Origin: JACNLN01 sp964626495
GTDB lineage: Bacteria > Fidelibacterota > Marinisomatia > Marinisomatales > CAZVFT01
Reading direction: 5' to 3'
Assembly (NCBI GenBank): GCA_964626495.1
Contig: CAZVFT010000073.1
Coordinates: 1 to 12,316, forward strand
DNA length: 12,316 bases
Shown here: positions 1 through 6,960 of the stretch, piece after piece
Layout: the number at the start of each line of letters is the position of its first letter
Position numbering within the stretch: position 1 is the stretch's first letter
Program-made: the position numbers and the translations under genes
The notes under the pieces: model-generated
Database searches by the model: none
Told to the model about the DNA's origin: nothing
The model's input: the letters and a program-made list of their open reading frames with translations, nothing else

Positions 1-868
1 CATACCACTGCCCGGCACCAGGAATAGCGAGAGACATAATCAAGCTTCGAGCAGGATAGATTTTTTGATTCAATATAATATGAACATTAGTAGTATCACC
101 TGTGAAGACCTCAACTTCTTTATATCCAACCATATTATCAGATTGAACATAAACACTTCGTTTTCCAACATCAAGATCATCGATGTTTATTGGGGTAGCT
201 CTTTCACACTTTTTTCCATCCAACCACACTTCAGCACCAATAGGGTCAGAGCTGATATTGAGCACACCCTTTCTAATTACAGTACTAAACTCTTGCGTTG
301 TATCGCGTCCAATGAGCAAGAGGGCAACATTCTTCATACCTTCTGTCATAATCTTATCGATATCACCTTCAAAATCATAAGTAACACTATGAACAATTTC
401 ACCAGTTCTTACACTCACTATCTTTGCTGATACTGAAAATGTATCTCCAACCTTACTTATACTACCACCCACCATTTGCTGAACAGCAATAATTTGCCCT
501 ACTTCAACTATACATTCATCGGATGTACATCCAGTTTGTTGGAACCCTTGTTCAATTAATATTTCTTTCATCAACTCTCTTTCCATAACACGATATTCAT
601 CCAATTTAACCAACTCACTTATAAGTCTATCAGTCAGTGCACTCGCCTCTGAAGTAGAAATGCCCTTTGCGTTAAAGTCAATAACTGCTATTGATAATTT
701 TTTATCCTGAGCTTGATTAATTTTTTCATTAGTTTCCTGTTGAAAAAAAAGTGGTAAATATCCATGAAACTCCGGTCGGTAGGTTCCAAAATCCATACCA
801 GAACCGCCAAATAATTGACTGGTGATGAGAAATGTTAAAATGAATGATAGCGATCTTTTTGTTTTCAT
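1..868 (-). CDS. CsgG/LpoB-like domain plus PEGA domain envelope protein (C-terminus outside window)
   Basis: This reading frame is open for 289 codons from the ATG at 868-866 to the window edge, so the C-terminus is missing. Residues 1-20 form a basic then hydrophobic signal peptide (MKTKRSLSFILTFLITSQLF) without a lipobox. Residues 57-190 look like the CsgG/LpoB-like fold of FCB and spirochaete proteins: an opening strand LSIAVIDFNAKG, a helix, then the paired cysteines C114 and C119 (GCTSDEC), followed by GQIIAVQQMVGGSISKVG. Residues 200-268 are a PEGA domain (GVLNISSDPIGAEVWLDG). The last visible residues, SLAIPGAGQWY, resemble the start of the membrane segment found downstream of such domains (DUF5683-like). 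Its start follows the upstream stop by one base (TGATATG) with no clear Shine-Dalgarno, so translation is probably coupled to the protease-barrel gene. Domain assignment is fairly firm. The role is unknown; an envelope-associated or secretion accessory role is inference. Confidence 0.8.
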   Translation of the reverse strand, partial: MKTKRSLSFILTFLITSQLFGGSGMDFGTYRPEFHGYLPLFFQQETNEKINQAQDKKLSIAVIDFNAKGISTSEASALTDRLISELVKLDEYRVMERELMKEILIEQGFQQTGCTSDECIVEVGQIIAVQQMVGGSISKVGDTFSVSAKIVSVRTGEIVHSVTYDFEGDIDKIMTEGMKNVALLLIGRDTTQEFSTVIRKGVLNISSDPIGAEVWLDGKKCERATPINIDDLDVGKRSVYVQSDNMVGYKEVEVFTGDTTNVHIILNQKIYPARSLIMSLAIPGAGQWY

Positions 869-869
869 A

Positions 870-3818
870 TCAAAACCCAAACATTAGTGTGAAATATGTT
901 TTAAAATCTTCTCCATAGGCATTTTTACCAATAGAAAATTTATCCAATCCTTTGTGAACTTCCACAGCAATTCCTGTGGGATAATTGTAAAATGAAAATC
1001 CTCCAAATCTTATCTGAATTCCTGCTGATCGTTTTCCTTTGAAATTATCCAAACTCCCTGACCATGCATCACCAAACTGCCCAATTGCTCCAATCACAAT
1101 ATTTTGCAGTATGAACGGTCCAATGGCGAAATGCTTTTGCTGCATCAAAGGAATCCGAAACGAAAAACTGGTAATAGCAAGTCTGTTCCCCTCAATACTA
1201 TAGAACGGATATCCTCTCAACCCGGGCATCCCGCCAGCAAAAAAGTTGAAGAAGGAATCCACTTTTGTCTCGGAAAGCCAACCTCCTTGAATTCCAACAG
1301 TTACTGTCCACCTCTCTGTTTTTGGAATCGTAAAATGAATTTCCCCCAAAGATGAAACTCTAAAGAATTTATATCGAAGATATATTGCCTGAGGTGTGGA
1401 ATAATCCTCATTTATTTTAAACCCATCAAAAAATCGGTTCGATTCAAATCGAATGTCTGTATCGAAACTCAATCCATTACCCGGGTTGATATCGAAATCT
1501 ACCGCTGGTTTATGAATTTCTGAGTACCACTCAATTCCTGCATGTTTTCCAATATAATAATCAAACCCAATTTTACCCATCCCTTCCTCAGAATATAATT
1601 TTATTGCCTCTCGGAAGTTCTGATATGAACCGTATATCTTTAATTCATGATTCCCTTGAATAGGGACTTTTATTCCAGCATCCCACTGAAATAGTCTGAA
1701 TTTGATATCATACTCTTGGTCATATACGACCCATTGGGTTTTTTCCGAGACATTGCGGATCAGGTAAAATATTTCAGTAAAAACAGTCGGGTAAAATTTC
1801 CTGTATTCAAATAGTAAAAAGAGGTCAGTATCAAAAACTCTATTCAGTGAAGCTCCCCCAAAGATATTCAGTTTATTCAGAATTTCGCTGGAGTAAAAAT
1901 AAATCCCTGGTTTCATCATCCCGTAATCCATCATCAGTTTGGGAAAGACAAACATCGGTGAAAAAGAATCGGTATAAGATTGGGATTGTGTAGTGTCCTG
2001 CTGAGTAATTGGTTCTGGCAATTCCTGAAATTTTTGATAATAATCAGGATTGTATCCGACCTTTTGCTCTTCGATAAATTCCATGCTTTCCAATAGAGCT
2101 ATCTTATATCCCCCATTTTCATAAAGAGAATAGAGGATTTTCCCATCCCTGCTTACATCCGGCATAAATGCACCACCTATGACATTTGTGATATATCTTT
2201 GATTTCCAGTTTGTGTATCAAGAAAAAATAGATTAAAAATTCCGCTTTTGTCCACTGAATAGATTACTCCCCTACCTGGGGTAATTGTGATATCCCGTTC
2301 ATCCCAATCCTCAGTAGCAATGTAATGAGTAAATGTTGTATACGATAGATTCAACATTGCAGTATTTCGAAAATGATTTTCAACAAAATCGCAAATCAGG
2401 GAATTATTCACTTCATCATAAGTCAAACTGAATAACTGTTTCCCATCATCAAAATCTGTTATTCGTTCAGATCGTTCTGTGTTTAAATTGATCATAAATA
2501 CATTATGTGTTCCATCATTCACAGCAATGTAGGCTAACAGACTGTCTCCCGGTAGAAGAATCGGTGAAATGGCTCGAGCGCCTTCCGTTAGTTGCGTTTC
2601 ATCTTTATCATCAAAGGAGTAACTATAAATGTCAAACCACTTGGAACCGTGAAAATCTGGTTTGGATTTTTTACTGTAGTAAATAACATCGCCTGTGGAC
2701 TTCCAAGAGGGAGCAGAAAAAACACCCGCAACAATTTTTTCACTATTTTTTGATTCCAGTGAGTAAATATATAAATCGGTTTGAGAGAAAAAGTCGTTAC
2801 CGGCATTGGAAAGGTATGCAAATCGATTTCCGTTGGGTGCCCAGACAGGATGAATATTTGTAGTTCCTTTCTCAATTAATATCTTCCCCTGTTGTTTATG
2901 AGAACCTATGATTTCTGTTGATGATTTATACTGTTCTTCCAGACTTACTTTAAAATCATTGTAAATCTGAATTCCCGATAGCCCTGTTGCATCTCTAATA
3001 GCTTTGTTGATAGAATAGTGAAGAGAATTTGATAGACTAACCATAATTTTTCGCAGCGTATCCTCACCGTATTTAAGAGCGATATACCTCGCCAGAGCGA
3101 ACCCTGCATTATAGGTGGATTCATTTCCTATACCCTTTTTCCCAAATGTGTTCATCTCTGTAAACGATAAAAGATTATTGTTTAGTACTCGATCCCGAAG
3201 AATCATATCCCGATGTGTATCCCAGAAATCGTGCGTAGCTTTTTCATACATATATTGAGCTGTACCCTCAGCCAGCCACGGGGGAACAGTCGTTCCCGGG
3301 ATAGGATAAGAAACAAGTGTATAGGGGTAGCCATATAAAACGTCCTCCCGCTTTTCATCCTCATATTGAATCCATTGCAAATAACCGCCTGGAATATTTT
3401 TACCAAATTTCATCGCCTTCTGCAAGGAGACAATGTGTGTGAATTCGTGAGTAATGACATTTTGCAACCATCGGTGACTCCCCCGCAATTCGAAGTCCAT
3501 AGGTGAAGCCCATATTTCGATTTTGTTGTCGTAGTAATATGCAGCACCGTTGGAAAAATCGTCGGTGTCGAGAAAAATTAAATGTGTTTTTGTTGGCAGT
3601 TCATAATCATAGACTTTAGTAACGTGGGGATAAACGCTCTCGGCAACAGTAGCGCCTTCACGGGCAGTCCGTTCTGTTTCATCGTAAAAATGAATGTAAA
3701 AGTGTTCTGTTTCAAATGTGTGCCAATCAATCTCGGGATGGTTGTAGCTCACTTGAGAAAGTCCAACTCCGTGTAAAAGTAAAAATACAATCCAGAGTTG
3801 GATATGGATTTTACACAT
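870..3818 (-). CDS. Zinc protease (peptidase MA-like) / TolB-type propeller / outer-membrane beta-barrel fusion
   Basis: A 982-residue secreted protein when started at the ATG at 3818, the start I prefer because it gives a clean signal peptide (MCKIHIQLWIVFLLLHGVGLSQ). An upstream ATG at 3884 adds 22 charged residues that are encoded by an intergenic repeat and is probably not used. Numbering from the chosen start, residues 28-300 form a glutamate-zincin domain: HEFTH at 124-128 supplies two His ligands and the catalytic Glu, and E184 in WLAEGTAQY fits the third ligand. Residues 318-590 hold TolB/WD40-like propeller blades (for example HPVWAPNGNRFAYLSN, MPDVSRDGKILYS). Residues 625-982 are rich in amphipathic strands, include GGMPGLRGYP (Omp85/surface-antigen style) and end in Phe, typical of outer-membrane barrels. 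Inference: an outer-membrane-anchored protease facing the periplasm or the surface. The family is widespread in FCB bacteria, often named only as a Tol-like protein, and its substrate is unknown. It probably forms an operon with the CsgG/PEGA gene one base downstream. Confidence 0.85.
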   Translation of the reverse strand: MCKIHIQLWIVFLLLHGVGLSQVSYNHPEIDWHTFETEHFYIHFYDETERTAREGATVAESVYPHVTKVYDYELPTKTHLIFLDTDDFSNGAAYYYDNKIEIWASPMDFELRGSHRWLQNVITHEFTHIVSLQKAMKFGKNIPGGYLQWIQYEDEKREDVLYGYPYTLVSYPIPGTTVPPWLAEGTAQYMYEKATHDFWDTHRDMILRDRVLNNNLLSFTEMNTFGKKGIGNESTYNAGFALARYIALKYGEDTLRKIMVSLSNSLHYSINKAIRDATGLSGIQIYNDFKVSLEEQYKSSTEIIGSHKQQGKILIEKGTTNIHPVWAPNGNRFAYLSNAGNDFFSQTDLYIYSLESKNSEKIVAGVFSAPSWKSTGDVIYYSKKSKPDFHGSKWFDIYSYSFDDKDETQLTEGARAISPILLPGDSLLAYIAVNDGTHNVFMINLNTERSERITDFDDGKQLFSLTYDEVNNSLICDFVENHFRNTAMLNLSYTTFTHYIATEDWDERDITITPGRGVIYSVDKSGIFNLFFLDTQTGNQRYITNVIGGAFMPDVSRDGKILYSLYENGGYKIALLESMEFIEEQKVGYNPDYYQKFQELPEPITQQDTTQSQSYTDSFSPMFVFPKLMMDYGMMKPGIYFYSSEILNKLNIFGGASLNRVFDTDLFLLFEYRKFYPTVFTEIFYLIRNVSEKTQWVVYDQEYDIKFRLFQWDAGIKVPIQGNHELKIYGSYQNFREAIKLYSEEGMGKIGFDYYIGKHAGIEWYSEIHKPAVDFDINPGNGLSFDTDIRFESNRFFDGFKINEDYSTPQAIYLRYKFFRVSSLGEIHFTIPKTERWTVTVGIQGGWLSETKVDSFFNFFAGGMPGLRGYPFYSIEGNRLAITSFSFRIPLMQQKHFAIGPFILQNIVIGAIGQFGDAWSGSLDNFKGKRSAGIQIRFGGFSFYNYPTGIAVEVHKGLDKFSIGKNAYGEDFKTYFTLMFGF

Positions 3819-3836
3819 TAGGATTTTATCTATTTC

Positions 3837-3913
3837 ACGGATTTCACCCTTCAGGGTTTTAAAAAACGATTGAATTACTAACATACTTTTTTTAAAAGGC
3901 TAAAGCCTAAATT
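3837..3913 (-). repeat. Hairpin-rich intergenic repeat, copy A
   Basis: This stretch matches the segment at 3940-4025 over nearly its whole length, apart from an 8-base gap and scattered substitutions. On the minus strand it contains short perfect inverted repeats: AGGCT-TT-AGCCT and ACCCT-GA-AGGGT. It overlaps the 22-codon extension that the upstream ATG at 3884 would add to the protease-barrel protein, translating as SFFKTLKGEIR. No transposase is linked to it. It looks like a REP/MITE-like dispersed repeat, but dispersal cannot be judged from one window. Confidence 0.7.
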
Positions 3914-3939
3914 CCTGGATAAAGCCTAAACTCCGTTCT

Positions 3940-4025
3940 ACGGATTTCACCCTTTAGGGTTTTAAAAAATGACAGATTTACAATCATACTTCCATATTAT
4001 TTTTAAAAGGTTAAAGCCTTAAATT
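3940..4025 (-). repeat. Hairpin-rich intergenic repeat, copy B
   Basis: The second, slightly longer copy begins five bases after the M6-like gene's stop. On the minus strand it shows AAGG-CTTTAA-CCTT and ACCCT-AA-AGGGT; next to its left edge TCCGT-AGA-ACGGA forms another small hairpin. It also carries a 26-codon frame (3987 to 3907) that begins like the repeat-derived extension of copy A and shares the string SFFKTLKGEIR; I regard this as repeat-derived and not a gene. The first hairpin is followed by a T-rich stretch and may help end or stabilise the M6-gene transcript, but it is too weak to call a terminator. The non-coding gap between the two genes (3819-4030) is explained almost entirely by these two copies; no clear promoter was found in it. 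Confidence 0.7.
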
Positions 4026-4030
4026 TAGCG

Positions 4031-6892
4031 TTAATGCACCACTGCAATTTTTAAAATTTTATTTTCAGACCGGTCTTCTTTCGTGGCTATCACATTGGCA
4101 AGGTAGACACCACTCTCTATATCAGACACATCCCACACTACTTCATTCACTTCCCCATGGGTTGGTGCATCAATGACGAGACTTTTCACAAAGTAGCCAG
4201 CGATATCGTAAATATTGATCTCCACCTTTTCTGCTGATTCCACAAAAACACGAATAGTCGTGGAGCCGTCTTCAGTAGGGTTGGGGTAGTTGTATGTTCG
4301 GTGTGTATCGATAAGCTTATTCGCATCTGGTACTCTAAAATCTACATATGCAACGAGTGAACGACTATTTGATGGATCGTGATGAATATAGGGCCACTCA
4401 TTCCCATACGTGGTAGCGGTACTATCAAACAACCAGATGGTAGACTCCGTGGAAATACAATTGTAACCTTGATACTGACTCAACATCCGCAATTCGCTTT
4501 CTTTCGGATTGGAGAGACGATACCACTCCTTTCCCTTCCAATCCAATACAACAATATCTGCTGAATCTACCTGTACGACAAGTTCCGGGTGCTCGTCTCC
4601 GAAGAGATCCCTTGCTAAAACCGCTGACGTTGCATCCAAAGAAATAGGAAAACCAGACTCAAAAGTAAAATTGGTATTTATCACGTAAATTATTCCATTA
4701 AAATCCAGAGCAAGTATTTCAATATTACCATCTAAATCCAAATCAACTGCCCCAATTTCTTTAAAGTTGTAGTCTCCAAGACCTACAGTTTCAATTGAAG
4801 GTTCAGATAAGTATTTTTCTTTTATTAATAGTCCACCTAAAGGATTTATTGCTATGTCGTGAGTTTTTGATTCCTGTAAATCTATATATCCAACATAGGA
4901 TTCGATCTTGTGGTAAGCATAAATAGAATCTTGTACTTGATTATACTTGTATACAGAATCTTCATAAACGTACCATTCAGAAGTCCACCACGATAGTACA
5001 ACTGCTTCAGGACCCCACCACTTTATAAAAACTGGCATTTCACCTTCAATTTTGGATGTAAAAAGATTTTCAAAGACCAAAGACTCTGAATTGAATGAAT
5101 AATTTGTTACTATTAATGAATCTCCATCTTTTCCAACATAGGAAAAATAGTAATCATATGAAGGATATTGATGATACCTTGTAGAAGCCAATTTAAATTC
5201 TGATTCGAGGGAATTGATAAAATAGCTTTTTTCATGAGTAATTCCCTCCTGCCACCACAACGAATCTCGTCCCCCGATAATCTCCGGCACACCATCCCCC
5301 GTAAAATCGTAGAGAAAATGGATGTGGAGGGAAGTATCAGGAAAACCGTCTGCCATCAAGGAATTGACAACAGTAAAGCTCATAGTATCGCTGGCGTTGG
5401 AAATGCTGTCAATGACAACGTAGCTGTCAGCCCCGTTGTTGCTGCGGGTGTTGGGGTAGGTATCAGGACCGAATGAGGGTGGTTGACCTTCAAAACCAGG
5501 ATTGGCATAGTAAAACCCCTCATTTTCAGCAAACCACATATCCCACCACATCCCGCTGGACGGATCTGTGAACAGGAACGGAGAAGGGTAACCGATGTCT
5601 TGAGCTCCGTCTGCCTCTTCCAGATCAACGCCCCGGTGTTCCCGGTCAGCATTGACAGCGTAGCTTTCCCGACCCTCTGCAATTTTACCTTCATCAATGT
5701 GCCAGATGAGGAGACCAGAGCTGGGTAATCCCAAATCGTAATTGGGGACAGAAGTTATAACACCGGTTAACGAATCCACTTCCACATCCACTGAATCCAT
5801 CAGGTAAGTCACGTAATCTGGAAGAACATCATCGTCAGAGCGATTTCGCCAGCGGAGAGAATCGAAATCAACACCTTCATAAATCCAGTTGTTGCGATTC
5901 TCGATGAGAAAATATTCAGACTCATTGATGTCCACTTGGACAATCTGATTTAGGAAAGAGTCTCGAGAAGGCAATTCCATACCGGTTGTGGGTCGAACCA
6001 CAGTAGCAGATTCCCACCCCGCATCGATACGTGTCCACGCATCAGGAGGTGCAGGAATGATACCACGTCCATTATTAGACCCCTGATCCATCAGAGCGAA
6101 TACTCCCACACCACTTTCACCAGATTCTGTGTCCCAGAGTGGTGGTAATCCGATGGCAAATCCCATCATCAAGGCAAAAGTGCCTGTAAGTCCAAACTGA
6201 TATTCACAAGGATTTGATACACCATAAAAAATATCCTCTGCTTCCTCATAAAGAAGATGATTTTGGGTTTCAGGAAGAATAATACCTGTTGAAACTCCCC
6301 CAACATCTGGTACACCAAGATTTTCAAGAAGAAAATCTGAATCAATATAGGCGGATGGTATATCTTCAGGTGTTGGATCTAAAAAAGGAAGTTCAAAATC
6401 CTGGCCAATCCCAGCGTGAAAAACTACTACAACATCATAATTACTGAAGCTAATAGTATATGCAGTTTCTATTGCATCTTTGAAAAGTTCTGCTATTAGG
6501 CCATCCTGAATTTCCTCAGTCTCACCATAAGGATGGTAATATGCCATAGAATTTGGTAATTGGTAACTTGAATCAAGCTCAATTGGGAATATATCAGAGT
6601 TGTTTAGACTAATCCCAAATTTTCCGTAAGACACAGAATGGAAATAGCTATCAACTGCTTTCAACTGAGATTCAAAATAGGCTCGATTATGCGGAGGTGT
6701 ATCTAGTGTATAATCTCCACATTCTAAAGAGTCTTGAGCAATTAGAAAGGTACCATCTCCAGTAGTGGATTCCTCACTATCTTGCTTAAATGAAACTCGG
6801 ATTCCCAATACAATAATGTCACCATTATGGGGCGCAAACTGTCCCATTAATAGAGAAATAATAAACAGTATAAAAACAATTTTTCTCATCAT
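4031..6892 (-). CDS. Secreted M6 (immune inhibitor A-like) pseudoprotease with FG-GAP repeats and T9SS sorting domain
   Basis: A 953-residue exported protein. Residues 1-18 are a signal peptide (MMRKIVFILFIISLLMGQ). Residues 22-510 follow the M6 metalloprotease layout: AYFESQLKAVDSYFHSVSYGKF at 71-92 (YFeevSyGk block), GLPPLWDTESGESGVGVFALMD at 248-269, GLLIWHIDEGKI at 393-404 and HRGVDLEEADGAQD at 419-432. Where active members have HExxH, residues 241-245 read LMMGF, so both zinc His and the catalytic Glu are gone; by family knowledge it should be inactive. Residues 525-545 and 710-790 contain FG-GAP/VCBS-like repeats (YDFTGDGVPEII, AVDLDLDGNIEILALD). Residues 866-953 match a T9SS type A sorting domain (NYPNPTEDGSTTI, EINIYDIAGYFVKSL, GVYLANV). 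Expected fate is export across the outer membrane by T9SS and surface attachment or release; binding or adhesion is only a guess. No Shine-Dalgarno precedes the ATG, which overlaps the stop of a small leader ORF. GC content alternates by segment within the gene. Confidence 0.88.
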   Translation of the reverse strand: MMRKIVFILFIISLLMGQFAPHNGDIIVLGIRVSFKQDSEESTTGDGTFLIAQDSLECGDYTLDTPPHNRAYFESQLKAVDSYFHSVSYGKFGISLNNSDIFPIELDSSYQLPNSMAYYHPYGETEEIQDGLIAELFKDAIETAYTISFSNYDVVVVFHAGIGQDFELPFLDPTPEDIPSAYIDSDFLLENLGVPDVGGVSTGIILPETQNHLLYEEAEDIFYGVSNPCEYQFGLTGTFALMMGFAIGLPPLWDTESGESGVGVFALMDQGSNNGRGIIPAPPDAWTRIDAGWESATVVRPTTGMELPSRDSFLNQIVQVDINESEYFLIENRNNWIYEGVDFDSLRWRNRSDDDVLPDYVTYLMDSVDVEVDSLTGVITSVPNYDLGLPSSGLLIWHIDEGKIAEGRESYAVNADREHRGVDLEEADGAQDIGYPSPFLFTDPSSGMWWDMWFAENEGFYYANPGFEGQPPSFGPDTYPNTRSNNGADSYVVIDSISNASDTMSFTVVNSLMADGFPDTSLHIHFLYDFTGDGVPEIIGGRDSLWWQEGITHEKSYFINSLESEFKLASTRYHQYPSYDYYFSYVGKDGDSLIVTNYSFNSESLVFENLFTSKIEGEMPVFIKWWGPEAVVLSWWTSEWYVYEDSVYKYNQVQDSIYAYHKIESYVGYIDLQESKTHDIAINPLGGLLIKEKYLSEPSIETVGLGDYNFKEIGAVDLDLDGNIEILALDFNGIIYVINTNFTFESGFPISLDATSAVLARDLFGDEHPELVVQVDSADIVVLDWKGKEWYRLSNPKESELRMLSQYQGYNCISTESTIWLFDSTATTYGNEWPYIHHDPSNSRSLVAYVDFRVPDANKLIDTHRTYNYPNPTEDGSTTIRVFVESAEKVEINIYDIAGYFVKSLVIDAPTHGEVNEVVWDVSDIESGVYLANVIATKEDRSENKILKIAVVH

Positions 6893-6945
6893 TCGAGGTT
6901 ATAAAAAATCCTGCAATCATACGACCGCAGGATAACAAAATGCAT
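6889..6945 (-). CDS. Possible 18-codon leader peptide coupled to the M6-like gene
   Basis: An ATG at 6945-6943 is preceded by AAGGAG (6960-6955) at a spacing of nine bases. It opens an 18-codon frame encoding MHFVILRSYDCRIFYNLE. The frame passes through the whole terminator hairpin, and its TGA (6891-6889) overlaps the ATG of the M6-like gene as ATGA. The M6 gene has no Shine-Dalgarno of its own, so ribosomes finishing this peptide are the obvious source for its translation. Translation of the leader would also melt the hairpin. The peptide has no run of a single amino acid of the kind seen in classical amino-acid attenuators. The frame is short and could be chance; the combination of good ribosome site, spacing and exact overlap is why it is listed. 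Confidence 0.4.
   Translation of the reverse strand: MHFVILRSYDCRIFYNLE
6903..6933 (-). terminator. Rho-independent terminator hairpin between porV-like and M6-like genes
   Basis: Read on the minus strand, 6933-6923 pairs with 6918-6908: an 11-bp stem made of AUCCUGC/GCAGGAU, two G-U wobbles and UC/GA, closed by the tetraloop GUAU and followed directly by a run of five U (6907-6903). It begins 27 bases after the PorV-like stop codon. Only about ten bases separate its end from the M6-like start codon, which leaves no room for a promoter between them. Any M6 transcript starting upstream must read through it. A TATGAT hexamer at 6921-6916 could be a -10 element inside the hairpin, but no good -35 accompanies it. 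Confidence 0.8.
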
Positions 6946-6960
6946 TAACGAATGCTCCTT

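Noticed and set aside
65..430. Plus-strand frame of 121 codons
   Set aside because: Lies antisense within the CsgG/PEGA gene, shows no domain, signal or ribosome site, and reads as a complement artefact.
3819..3884. 22-residue N-terminal extension of the protease-barrel protein from the ATG at 3884
   Set aside because: It is encoded by the intergenic repeat, is charged, and would bury the signal peptide that begins at 3818.
3907..3987. 26-codon minus-strand frame in repeat copy B
   Set aside because: It arises from the repeat itself, ends in the next repeat segment, and has no ribosome site.
4001..4020. Repeat hairpin as the terminator of the M6-like gene
   Set aside because: The stem is only four solid pairs with a mismatch on the minus strand, so termination here is not supported.
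5380..5697. Minus-strand frame of 105 codons inside the M6-like gene
   Set aside because: Out-of-frame shadow in a GC-richer segment; the overlapping frame contains recognisable M6 motifs.
6916..6921. TATGAT as the -10 of an M6-specific promoter
   Set aside because: No acceptable -35 at 16-18 bases and no extended -10; kept only as an alternative in the attenuator finding.
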